A stretch of DNA of 11,815 bases from Eimeria necatrix (lineage: Eukaryota > Apicomplexa > Conoidasida > Eucoccidiorida > Eimeriidae): assembly GCF_000499385.1 (NCBI RefSeq), contig NW_013651865.1, positions 1-11,815 on the forward strand, given 5' to 3'. Below are positions 1 to 8,397 of the stretch, one piece after another. The position numbers and the translations under genes were made by a program. The notes under the pieces are model-generated. The model had not been told where the DNA came from. It was given only the letters and a program-made list of their open reading frames with translations, and did not search any database. How positions within the stretch are numbered: position 1 is the first letter of the stretch; every line of letters begins with the position of its first letter.

Positions 1-125
1 GCCCTGCTTGCCTACGTAACAAACAAATTCATTGTGCTGCTTAAGGCCTTATCATAGCGTATCGACTTCACGAAGCGTAGTTAGGGGCAGTGCACAGCAG
101 CAGCATAATGTGTGGCAAAACGATA

Positions 126-163
126 TGCTTCATCCCATGGCATGGTTGCCATGGGATGAAGCA
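126..163. repeat. Perfect 17-bp inverted repeat (hairpin)
   Basis: The arms at 126-142 (TGCTTCATCCCATGGCA) and 147-163 are exact reverse complements, separated by the 4-base loop TGGT. The flanking bases 125 and 164 (both A) do not pair, so the symmetry is sharply bounded. No T-tract, partner copy or target-site duplication was seen, so there is no reason to call it a terminator or a mobile element. It could be a cruciform-forming site, a binding site for a dimeric protein, or the core of a tiny palindromic element. Confidence 0.9.
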
Positions 164-264
164 ATGAGCTGACGCATCCACTAACTGCACGAAGCGCGTG
201 CTAAGCATTCAAATGTACGCGCAAGACGTCATGCACGTGCAGCCTTATTTTCGGATAGTAACTG

Positions 265-294
265 CAAATAGATCCAAGACAAATAGATCCAAAG
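265..294 (+). repeat. Short direct repeat, 15-bp period, two copies
   Basis: The unit CAAATAGATCCAAGA at 265-279 is followed directly by CAAATAGATCCAAAG at 280-294, differing only at the last bases. It is a minor tandem duplication with no assigned function. Confidence 0.85.
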
Positions 295-761
295 TATCCA
301 GTAATATTTTCCGCGAATCTGCAGGATGTATGGCTAACGATTCAAAGCAGCCGATTCTCAACTGCATATCATTCACTGCTTGGCAACGCTTAATAACGGC
401 AGCGGGCTTTCTTTGGATTGCAGATCGAACACTTGTATGTAGCACATCTTTCTTTGCTTGAATTAGCTCCTCCTAAACATGCGATCAAACGCAACACATA
501 CGAGCAAATGCTTTTGGGTGCGGCGTTACTTCTATTTCTCAATGTAGTCAGTTTTTGCGCAAGCAGAAAGGCTGTTTGGGACGACTGAAATACGCGATTA
601 CACATATGAGAGAAAGACACATATTATTGCGTCGCGTATGCGCTGGCGTCCAGCTTGTGAGTCCTCTTTGTCAAATGGAGAACCGCCGCGAGTAACATTT
701 CCATCCTTTTGGACTGTCTCAGTTTGTTTCCCTGTTGGCTCTATTGATTTCCCAGCAGAGA

Positions 762-1211
762 AGGCTTTGCAGTGCACGCTCGCAGCGTTGGGCAACAGTC
801 TTTGCATTATAACGAATAATTTAACATTCACTTTTGGCTCGAAACACTTTGATAGTCTACACTAGGACGCTCCTAATGCATCGCACCGTGGAAGGTGAGC
901 GCGAATATTTTAATGGACAGTATTAATACGAACGAAATTCAAACTAGAGACACGTAGCACGTATCGCAAAAGCATGAGAGGAAGCCGCCTGTTTTATCGG
1001 TGACGCGTGGCAGTGCTCTGTCCTCAAAGGCCCTACACATTCGCGACGCTATGACTGTCGAAGTTTCGCTATTGCCAACCGACCATGGCCTAAGCGTAGC
1101 AGGCGCGCTTTACAAATTTGTAAGACAGCACCAATTTCTCCTCGCCGTGGCGGCTTCTCCGTTCTACATTCGGCATTCCCTTCAATCAAGTTTGTTTAAA
1201 GCTGGACTGCG
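762..1211 (+). repeat. 450-bp tandem duplication, copy 1
   Basis: This is the first of two directly abutting copies of a 450-bp unit. Read base by base, it matches 1212-1661 with a single difference, C at 1036 against A at 1486. Similarity stops sharply on both sides: 761 is A where 1211 is G, and 1212 is A where 1662 is C. There is no filler base and no clear microhomology at the junction. The unit has an open frame from about 1000 with GTG rather than ATG as the first start-like codon, and I do not regard it as a gene. It also holds a GAAG|GTGAGC donor-like site at about 891, with no convincing matching acceptor. It is either a recent duplication or an assembly duplication. Confidence 0.97.
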
Positions 1212-1661
1212 AGGCTTTGCAGTGCACGCTCGCAGCGTTGGGCAACAGTCTTTGCATTATAACGAATAATTTAACATTCACTTTTGGCTCGAAACACTTT
1301 GATAGTCTACACTAGGACGCTCCTAATGCATCGCACCGTGGAAGGTGAGCGCGAATATTTTAATGGACAGTATTAATACGAACGAAATTCAAACTAGAGA
1401 CACGTAGCACGTATCGCAAAAGCATGAGAGGAAGCCGCCTGTTTTATCGGTGACGCGTGGCAGTGCTCTGTCCTCAAAGGCCCTAAACATTCGCGACGCT
1501 ATGACTGTCGAAGTTTCGCTATTGCCAACCGACCATGGCCTAAGCGTAGCAGGCGCGCTTTACAAATTTGTAAGACAGCACCAATTTCTCCTCGCCGTGG
1601 CGGCTTCTCCGTTCTACATTCGGCATTCCCTTCAATCAAGTTTGTTTAAAGCTGGACTGCG
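1212..1661 (+). repeat. 450-bp tandem duplication, copy 2
   Basis: This is the second copy of the 450-bp unit, in the same orientation and immediately after the first. Because 450 is a multiple of three, the open frame in the second half of each unit is the same in both copies. In copy 2 it runs on to about 1884 through unrelated unique sequence, so the longest open frame of the window (144 codons, GTG start) is a by-product of where the duplication ends. No domain or known protein is recognised in it. Confidence 0.97.
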
Positions 1662-1768
1662 CTTCCCCAGGACCAGTGTTGCTGCTGTGACAAGCCAGAG
1701 CAAAGGCAATACTGGCAACGTTGCAATTCTGAAACAAGTCGGCTTCTGCATCAGCTTACACTGTCAAC

Positions 1769-1850
1769 TTGTACGAATGCATTTGTGTATATGTGCTTTT
1801 GTATGCAGATTCATATACACAAGCACATATACACAAATGCATTCGTACAA
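1769..1850. repeat. Long hairpin with a perfect 30-bp stem
   Basis: The left arm 1769-1798 (TTGTACGAATGCATTTGTGT followed by ATATGTGCTT) is the exact reverse complement of the right arm 1821-1850. The 22-base loop (1799-1820) holds further imperfect pairing between TTGTATG and CATATACAC, so the fold is longer than the perfect part. The stem contains alternating purine-pyrimidine runs (TGTGTATATGTGC and its complement), a composition that favours Z-DNA or cruciform structure. The whole fold is about 82 bases, the size of many animal microRNA precursors. It is also the size of a very short foldback element, and the perfect stem favours a recent inverted duplication. Nothing here shows transcription. 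Confidence 0.92.
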
Positions 1851-2143
1851 TATCTCCGCTCGAAAGAGTGGAAACTTGGCATAGTAAGATGAGCATGTGC
1901 GCTTTCCGCGATTATTCAATTGCCTCATACTCATGGAAAACGGCAAACGGTGTCTTTCAATACCTTCAGCAATCTTCAAAAATTGTGCAATTTAAAGCAA
2001 CGGGCATGAGCCTCGCTCAATCAATAATTTTTGCCACAATAAGTGTGCGAACTTGGCCGTCCTGTGCTGCGACGCCCCTTAATAATCTTGAAACCCATCC
2101 TAAAGACCAAGGAGGTGAGCTCACAGATTCGCAACAGCATGGT

Positions 2144-2223
2144 GGGCTGCTGGTGAACGTTTCGCCACGAATACTTCATGGTTTCCCGAAGAATTAAGCA
2201 TCGTGGCATGTTGCCAGCAGCCC
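2144..2223. repeat. Nested imperfect hairpin
   Basis: Three complementary pairs are nested in order: GGGCTGCTGG (2144-2153) with CCAGCAGCCC (2214-2223), GCCACGA (2164-2170) with TCGTGGC (2201-2207), and CTTC (2174-2177) with GAAG (2188-2191). Asymmetric unpaired stretches separate them. The fold spans 80 bases and is broken by internal loops, unlike the perfect stem at 1769-1850. Three nested pairs are more than I would expect from a random 80-mer, but folding energy was not computed. Confidence 0.55.
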
Positions 2224-2251
2224 CGTTCACTTATGTCCCTCCGGTGATTTT

Positions 2252-2516
2252 ATGGAGGTGGTTGCCAGTAGAACCATTCATCTATCTCCAGAGGGAAATA
2301 CATTAATGGGTCTGCTGACAACACGTCATACTACTCAATTCTTTGGCAGGCCGTTTGACACAAGAGTCGATCTACAGCAGGCAACTGATGAGCGCGCATC
2401 CCTGTGTCGGACCCACAACGCGGAATGAGAGCATGCATACCATAATGAGTATCAGTTCGCATGGGCCAAACACAGCTCTGCAATGAAGGGATTCAAAAGC
2501 GGAATGGGCACAGTCC
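2252..2516 (+). repeat. 265-bp tandem duplication, copy 1
   Basis: Every base from 2252 to 2516 matches 2519-2783, and I saw no mismatch. The copy starts with ATG, and a 58-codon open frame (2252-2428, ending TGA) is carried intact in both copies. Its product begins MEVVASRTIHLSPEG and resembles no family I know. The two copies are identical throughout, inside and outside the frame, so this intactness says nothing about selection. Confidence 0.97.
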
Positions 2517-2518
2517 AA

Positions 2519-2783
2519 ATGGAGGTGGTTGCCAGTAGAACCATTCATCTATCTCCAGAGGGAAATACATTAATGGGTCTGCTGACAACACGTCATACTA
2601 CTCAATTCTTTGGCAGGCCGTTTGACACAAGAGTCGATCTACAGCAGGCAACTGATGAGCGCGCATCCCTGTGTCGGACCCACAACGCGGAATGAGAGCA
2701 TGCATACCATAATGAGTATCAGTTCGCATGGGCCAAACACAGCTCTGCAATGAAGGGATTCAAAAGCGGAATGGGCACAGTCC
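2519..2783 (+). repeat. 265-bp tandem duplication, copy 2
   Basis: This second identical copy has a period of 267 because two extra bases (AA, 2517-2518) sit at the junction. Flanking bases do not match on either side. The short filler with no evident microhomology resembles end-joining repair. In this copy the 58-codon frame is extended upstream to an ATG at 2483 through the tail of copy 1, a consequence of the tandem arrangement. Confidence 0.97.
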
Positions 2784-3327
2784 GTAGCTAAGTGGTGGCG
2801 CTTAAATCTAGCAGCATTGCACTGCTTATGTTGCAACACTCGAAGCATTCTATGCATCATCATTGCATTAAGGTTACCCGGTCGGTTGCAGTCAAGATTT
2901 TTCGCACGTCGCTGCACTGCACAGACAAACGGCCGCTGTCGTGGGCCAGTAAAAAGCAAAGTGGCCGGGCTTGTAACATAACTATGCGGTTGAGCACGGT
3001 CCACGGCACTAAGATGTCCTAATGGCACATCAGGGAGCTAGGCTGCCTGCTTCCATAGAGCGTGTTGTTTGTATGCTTCTTGTGAAAAGCCTGAGCGTTG
3101 AACGCTTTGTTTCGAAGACATGTTTCGTGCTAGGAAATTGCTTGGTACGTCTGTTTAGCTTACGTATTGGAGAGGGCCATCGCTAAAGTGTGGTGCCGCT
3201 TTCCACTCGTTTGCCACAGGAGTGTAGCTCTGCACGCCTTGTAAAGAGTGGCGCAGAAACTTTTAGGGGTGTGTGACGTGACGAGAGATTTGTTTGTACA
3301 CTGCGCTAATCGGGAGTTTTATTGCAG
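2784..3327. other. Unassigned non-coding sequence before candidate exon
   Basis: I see no supportable gene. A 129-codon frame on the minus strand (about 2639-3028) runs across the edge of the 265-bp duplication into unique DNA, contains no recognisable motif and is treated as chance. The stretch ends in a short pyrimidine-containing tract and TTTTATTGCAG, the acceptor proposed for the exon at 3328. If that exon is real, at least part of this stretch is intron. Confidence 0.5.
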
Positions 3328-3371
3328 GGCATGCCTTCCCCGAGAAAGTCGAAGCTTGCCGAACCCACAAG
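3328..3371 (+). CDS. Candidate short internal exon (44 nt), unknown protein
   Basis: The segment lies between an acceptor-like TTTTATTGCAG ending at 3327 and a donor-like CACAAG|GTACGC starting at 3372. All three plus-strand frames are open, which is unremarkable for 44 bases. In the frame that joins to the candidate exons at 8234 and 8398 it reads GMPSPRKSKLAEPT plus two bases. In another frame it reads HAFPEKVEACRTHK. The phase after the first reading (two bases of a codon left over) fits the 13-nt segment at 8234-8246, which is the only reason to prefer it. The intervening intron would be about 4.9 kb and would contain the A/B repeats. I do not recognise the protein. The signals could occur by chance, and this could also be a 5' exon with the ATG at 3331 as a start. 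Confidence 0.3.
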
Positions 3372-3780
3372 GTACGCACGGTGACGATGACACATAGTAG
3401 GTGCTTTCTGCCAGTTGAGAGGTGAAATATGGATCCCTCACGGGCCTTCCTGGCGTTCCCGGTTGCTAATGCACTGGGGGAGCAAAATTTGTGCTTGCTT
3501 CAGCTGCTTATCTAATCAGCCCTCCAAGTATGCAGTGGTCTTTGATACCCAACGCGCTGATAAGGGGTCTAGGTCAGAACGGTATAACTCGTGGTAGTTT
3601 TTGGTGGGCATGCTCAGGAATTCACGCTCGGGTTATGACAGTGTTAACGCCTTACGACTGAGGCCAGCTGCATGGGGTTGGGGAAGAACTATACCCTACT
3701 GTTCATTTCGCTCGGTCTTGTGTGCACATGATACCAAAGGCAGCAGTGCGAATCGAGAAGAAGTACATTCGCTTCGAGGG
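3372..3780. other. Unassigned sequence between candidate exon and repeat A
   Basis: No gene, RNA or repeat is supportable here. Short plus-strand frames at about 3415-3597 and 3601-3855 have no recognisable content, and the second runs into repeat A. It is probably intronic if the exon at 3328-3371 is real. Confidence 0.5.
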
Positions 3781-4680
3781 TCCAAATCTTGCCTAGCATA
3801 TTCAAATGCCCTAGGAGCTAGATGCCGTACCTTGCAAGCTAATAATTCTCACTGACATCCATGGAAGAAACCTCCCACACCTATTGCGTGGGGTAGTCCA
3901 GACGTAGTCCATGTGCGCACTTCTTGCTAAAAAGCGTACTTTTCACCAGCGTCTATTTATTGGCACATGTAGCTAAATCTAGCCATGTAGAGTTTTGAAA
4001 GGAAATATCCTCATCTGCCCTTGTTAAAACATCGTGGTTTTTCTCAAAGGCAAAAGCGCAAAAACAACTACGGTCAACCGAAAGAGAATTGGGTTGACAA
4101 GCTTTGATCCGTACAGTCGTCACTTCTAAGTGTCTCTTCAAGAAAGCGCAATACTACATTCTTGCTCTAAGCGAGTAGCAAAACATACTTTGCGGACTGC
4201 TACAGATGTACTTTTCTTGGAAACTGTTCTCTGTATATGCCAATGCGCCTAATTCAGGGCTACTGCTCATTAAACAAGTCGTAAGCAGGCTTCAACTTCA
4301 TCTGGAGCCGATAATGATCTTTAGCATGGGAGCGGTGGTGCATGGCAGCTAATTAGTTAGCGAGAGAAAATACTGTGCTCTACAGTCAAAGAACCACTAT
4401 GGTTGAAAATGCGACGCGCCGGACAGCCGCGCAGTTGCAAGACGTCGCCAGGCTAGGAGGCAGGAATGCTTCAAATACCTTTACAGGAATCATGAAGTTG
4501 AGCACGGAGTACCGCTGCGAAAACTTCAGGGTGTGAGTGAAAATCGGTCAAATGACGACCAGAGAGTTATTGTGCTTGCCGTGCTAACTGGAAAGTTGTA
4601 GTGTCTGCCAGAAAATCAGTGGACGCGGAACATGGGTACTCGCACGCAGGTCACGAGGATTTGCAGCAATAGAGAGTCGG
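3781..4680 (+). repeat. Dispersed ~900-bp direct repeat, copy A
   Basis: This segment matches 5019-5914 in the same orientation, at an offset of 1237-1244 bases that drifts through small indels. By eye the two differ by several percent, with substitutions scattered along the length and a 3-bp indel near 4255. Similarity begins around TCCAAA and ends just after AGAGAG near 4677. I see no terminal inverted repeats, poly-A tail or clear target-site duplication, so there is no basis to name a transposon class. Copies A and B share a 62-codon minus-strand frame (3953-4141 here) and a 45-codon plus-strand frame (4399-4536 here). In both, the differences between copies mostly change amino acids, so neither looks like a constrained gene. 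Confidence 0.93.
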
Positions 4681-5018
4681 CAACGAGGCTTCTGCTCCTG
4701 CAGCAGAAGATGCTGCAAGACATGAGTTTCAGCCTATGGAGAACAAATGGAAGGGTTTGTGATAACAGCACGTACGTTTCTTCTTTTTGGCGACGAGGCC
4801 GGAGAGAAGCGGCACATTCAAGAGGTAATGCAGTACTTGTGGATTCACGCTGTGCCTATGGTATCATGCACACACAACACGACGAAGCCAAATGGTCAAA
4901 AGGTTTTCAATGTTTCCAATCCCATACTGTTGGCCTCAGTTGTAAAATGTTCGCATTGTCATAACACGAGCGTGAATTTTCGAGCGTGCCAACGAAGTGT
5001 TACCGCGGAGTAAGCCGT
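4681..5018 (+). other. Unique insert between repeats A and B with one 88-codon open frame
   Basis: This 338-bp stretch is absent from the flank of copy B. It contains an open frame at 4747-5013 whose product begins MEGFVITARTFLLFGDEAGE and has a cysteine cluster CSHCHNTSVNFRAC near its end. I recognise no domain. An acceptor-like GAGTTTCAG ends at 4732 just upstream and would allow the frame to start as an exon. Open frames of this length occur several times in the window by chance, so this is weak. A small hairpin (CTTCTGCT / AGCAGAAG, 4689-4709) lies at the left edge, next to the point where copy A stops matching copy B. Confidence 0.3.
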
Positions 5019-5914
5019 TCCAAAGCTTGCCTAGACTATTCAAATGCCCTAGGAGCTAAATGCCGTACCTTGCAAGCTAAAATTTCTCACAGATATCCAC
5101 GGAAGAACCTCCCACACCTATTGCGTGGGGTAGTCCAGACGTAGTCCATGTGCGCACTTCTTGCTAAAAAGCGTGCTTTTCACCAGCGTCTATTTCTTGA
5201 CACATGAAGCTGAATCTAGCCATGTAGACTTTTTTAAAAAAATATCCTCATCTGCCCTTGTTAAAACATCGTGTTTTTTCTCAAAGGCAAAAGAGCAAAA
5301 ACAACTACGGTCAACCGAAAGAGAAAACCCAACTGAAGCTTTGATCCGTACAGTCGTCACTTCTAAGTGTCTCTTCAAGAAAGCGCAATATTACATTCTT
5401 GCTCTAGGTGAGTAGCAAAACATACTTTGCGGACTGCTGCAGATGAATTTTCTTTGGAAACTGTTCTCTGTATATGCCAATGCGCCTAAAGGGCTACTGC
5501 TCATTAAACAAATCGTAGGCGGGCGTCAACTTCATCTGGAGCCGATAATAATCTTTAGCATGGGAGCGGTGGTGCATGGCAGCGAATTAGTTAGCGAGAG
5601 AAAATACTGTGCTCTACAGTCAAAGAACCACTATGGTTGAAAATGCGACGCGCCGGACAGCCGTGCAGTTGCAAGCCGTCGCCAGGCTAGGAGGCAGGAA
5701 TGCTTCAAATACCTTTACTGGAATCGTGAAGTCGAGAACAGAGTACCGCTGCGAAAACTTCAGGAGGTGAGTGAAAATCGGTCAAATGCCGACCAGAGAG
5801 TTATTGTGCTTGCCGCGCTGACTGGAAAGTTGTAGTGTCGGCCAGAAAATCAGTGGACGCGGAACATGGGTACTCGCACGCAGGTCACGAGGATTTGCAG
5901 CAGTAGAGAGGCGG
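5019..5914 (+). repeat. Dispersed ~900-bp direct repeat, copy B
   Basis: This is the second copy of the sequence at 3781-4680. After AGAGAG at 5910 it stops resembling copy A. A donor-like AGGAG|GTGAGT is present at 5767, where copy A has GGGTGTGAGTG. A second donor-like CTAG|GTGAGT lies at about 5407, where copy A reads AAGCGAGT. At 5326-5335 ten consecutive bases are the base-by-base complement of copy A (4089-4098). The copies are older than the two near-identical tandem duplications to the left. Confidence 0.93.
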
Positions 5915-8195
5915 TTTTCTGCGGCCGTGTCCTGTCCGCAGCTGAAATTGCAAAGGCCGCGCCATGGTGTCACTGCCTCTTGGTTTGTTGTGTCATCAGG
6001 ATTTTTTTTGGTAGAGATTTTCGTGGCCAAGCCAACAATAATGACTGTCTCTGGAGAGATATTGTTCAGGGTCTTCACCATTCAAATAATTGCTGAGCTT
6101 TATCCGGCTTTTGGAACAGCTACTAATAAGCGAGAACAACATGAGCCAGGCCCTTCTCGTTGTCAACGCTGTTAAGCGTGTACGTGTGAAATAATAGTAC
6201 TTTGATGGCAGCGCAGGACGTCAAACATTTACTACCCACGGCATCACTGTGCAATTTTTGCATTGGACGTCTGCATCATTCCAGTGCATTTTGCAATGCT
6301 GCTAGTGCCTAAGCATCCATTCGTGGGGCTCGGCGTGCGTGTTAATTCTTTTTTTGGAATGTCTTTTTGCACTTCTTTTGTACGGTACTGTGGTTGTTGT
6401 GTGCCTCAAATAGGTTGCCAACTGGCTCAGTTTTTACCGACTGCGTTGATTCCTCTCATGTGTATCTAGAGGCTGGCAGTGTGCGGCTCAGCTGACTTGA
6501 ATTCAAGTGTGTTGCAACCGTCGAATGTTGCATTGTTTGTGTGATAAGTAGCTGTTGTATCGCCCCTTCGCGCCACTTCAGCTTGCGTGTTGTGTGGCCT
6601 GAGAGCCGAGGATGCAGGCCTTTTTTGCTTTGCGGATATTGTATTCTGCAAAACGATTGGCTGCTGCTTTCTTGTATATAAGTATGTACGCGATTCAGCG
6701 ATTTCCTCGTGAATTTAGTACCCGGCCTTGGACAGTGGAGTCTTCCATGTGCGAAGCCAATGTTGCCATGAGAAACTGGTTATGCGCATTTCTCGCTGCT
6801 GCCTTTGTACAGAAGACTTTTGCTAAGGAAGAATTTTTATGAAAGGGGTGAAAATGCTGAGCGTTCTTGTAGGAATAGATGGGGACAGCCAATCGGTTGC
6901 ATGTGCCCAGAGCATCTTCTAGTGCTCGTGCGCAGAGACGTTTCATGCCACAGTTAATGCAAAACAGACTTGAACATGCACTTTAATTCGTCAGAAGGAA
7001 ACAAGAAGTAAAATGCAAGGCAATGCGAGTTCTGAGTGGGGTCTTGCTCAGACTGTTCGTTTTAGCAAAAGCAGATGCCGCACTATATATACTTCACTGA
7101 CACGCCCCCTTTTCGCCGCCAGTTGATTTGAAGCGAATTCTCACGGGGGAAAACGTAAATCACGCACACCGATGAATCCTGTTTAGTGATATTTCTGTTA
7201 CCGTAATGCTGAAACGTAAACGTCATACGAAGAAGATTACCTTCACTGATTCAGAGATCGGCAAGAACATTTCTCACCCTGGCCATTTGAGCTTTGCAAA
7301 CAAAATCGCAATAGCAACGCGATTTAATTCGAGTAACTGTGTGCAAAAATGAGAATCATACAAAAAATATGAGTGGGGGACTCTTTAAAGTATACGCGCA
7401 CTTCCGGGCCTTTATTCCACAGGCGAGTTATGTTGCAGCCATTGTACGACAGTCATTGCAGTTTTCGTCGACTCTTAGTTGCTTAATGCTGGCATCGATA
7501 ATTGTATTTCATCTTTGCGGTAGAAACGTATTTGAAGCCCGCGAAGCAAGACATCAAGGCAACTAACGCCATGTCGAGCTTTGGAAGGCAGCCATATCCA
7601 CAGGGTGTACGTTTCGTCCGTGTACATCTCAAAGTTTCATGATAACCTGGCATGTATCAGCAATGTGTTGGATTTATATTTCAGATGCCCGTGCACCTTT
7701 CAGAATGATGACGCGTGACAATAGGTGAAGGAAACCCTTGTGAAGAAAATCGCGCACTGTAAGACAATTGTTAACATGAAGGCTGTGCGCTTAACGCGAC
7801 GACCAATAGCTAGCAACTGCATAAGGCACTGAAACGCCAGGCACCTTGATTCGTTTTGCTGCATCATATCATCTCATTTTTTCCTTATGTCGTCCGCTCG
7901 TTTACACATTTTAGATATGGTTACACATTAAAACACTTCCTTCACTCCTTCAGACCCTCAGTTTACAAATCCCCGGATGCAATTGCAGACGTTGGTGTTG
8001 ACCATTTGACTTCGCTGTGCCTCTGGAATTTGATGCTTGAGCGGCCAGCCGCAATGCCCGGAGAATGCTAAGTGGCACGCCTACTTGAGCTAGATTGTGA
8101 GCTTCCCAAATACCTGGTTGCGTACTCGCAATGCACTTCGGCATTTGATGGGTATTCTCAGTAGCCATGTGTCTCTTGGCAGCCGGATTTTGTAG
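5915..8195. other. Long stretch with no supportable gene
   Basis: Nearly 2.3 kb without a gene, RNA or large repeat that I can support. Open frames are all under 90 codons, overlap on both strands and have no recognisable motifs. The only structure seen is a 14-bp palindrome at 6495-6508. TATA-like strings at about 6676 (TGTATATAAG) and 7085 (CTATATATAC) have no adjacent reading frame to give them meaning. The stretch is consistent with one large intron or intergenic DNA. Confidence 0.55.
6495..6508. repeat. 14-bp perfect palindrome
   Basis: ACTTGAATTCAAGT is its own reverse complement with no loop, and the flanking bases (G on both sides) break the symmetry. It could be a dimeric binding site, but one 14-bp palindrome in about 12 kb is only a modest departure from chance. 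Confidence 0.7.
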
Positions 8196-8233
8196 CTGAT
8201 GCTTGCCCACACGTTTAATCTTTTATTGGGCAG

Positions 8234-8246
8234 CACCATGCCGGAG
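8234..8246 (+). CDS. Candidate 13-nt microexon or 5' coding end (ATG-Pro-Glu)
   Basis: CACCATGCCGGAG lies between an acceptor-like tract ending TTTTATTGGGCAG at 8233 and a consensus donor GTGAGT at 8247. The ATG at 8238 has a strong initiation context. The codons ATG CCG GAG end in phase 0, which matches the only open frame of the next candidate exon (8398-8529). Read as an internal microexon, it continues from the exon at 3328-3371 (AG|C ACC ATG CCG GAG). Alternatively the coding segment begins upstream: an in-frame ATG at 8199 gives MLAHTFNLLLGSTMPE, with an acceptor-like TTTTGTAG just before it at 8188-8195. I cannot choose between these from sequence alone, and the protein is not recognised. 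Confidence 0.35.
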
Positions 8247-8397
8247 GTGAGTTGGGCCTACGATTTGTCTTTTAGTCTGGCTACTGATCTTGTTACAGCC
8301 GCATTTCCCATGTGTCAGACTCACTGCTTGAGCCCTATTTTTTCTCTGCAATTCATGTTTCCGACGCGCCCGTGGTTTTTTGTTTTTTCCCCGTCAG

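Larger units (their letters stand above)
1..761. other. Unassigned non-coding sequence, left flank
   Basis: No supportable gene is present. The longest open frames here are under 90 codons, overlap one another on both strands and resemble no family I know. The stretch holds a perfect hairpin (126-163) and a 15-bp direct repeat (265-294), listed separately. It ends exactly where the 450-bp tandem duplication begins. It is likely intergenic or intronic DNA of a eukaryote. Confidence 0.6.
1662..2251. other. Unique spacer between two tandem duplications, carrying two hairpins
   Basis: This 590-bp stretch lies between the 450-bp and 265-bp duplications. It contains a hairpin with a perfect 30-bp stem (1769-1850) and a nested imperfect hairpin (2144-2223). 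Overlapping open frames occur on both strands (about 1769-2197 plus, 1764-1979 minus). They arise largely because the inverted repeat reads similarly on both strands, so I do not call them genes. A donor-like AAGGAG|GTGAGC is at about 2113, without a convincing exon around it. Confidence 0.55.

Noticed and set aside
1000..1884. Open frames of 89 and 144 codons in the 450-bp repeat
   Set aside because: They start with GTG, have no recognisable content, and the longer one depends on unique sequence after the duplication edge. Being the same in two near-identical copies is not evidence of coding.
2639..3028. 129-codon minus-strand frame
   Set aside because: It crosses the edge of the 265-bp duplication into unique DNA and shows no domain. 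A frame of this length is within chance for about 12 kb on six frames.
3953..4141. 62-codon minus-strand frame shared by A and B (B at 5190-5378)
   Set aside because: The copies differ at many residues, including a scrambled stretch from the complement swap, and no motif is recognisable. It is shared because the DNA is shared.
4399..4536. 45-codon plus-strand frame present in both A and B (B at 5633-5770), with a donor-like site at its end in B
   Set aside because: Between the copies about six codons change amino acid and only two are silent, so there is no sign of protein-level constraint. The donor site is missing in A.
6670..7095. TATA-like strings (TGTATATAAG near 6676, CTATATATAC near 7085)
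   Set aside because: No reading frame, initiator or transcript evidence follows either one, and AT-rich hexamers of this type are common.
7692..7723. Possible small exon after TTTATATTTCAG at about 7684
   Set aside because: In the phase needed to join the exon at 3328-3371 it contains a stop, and the donor (GTGAAG) is weak.
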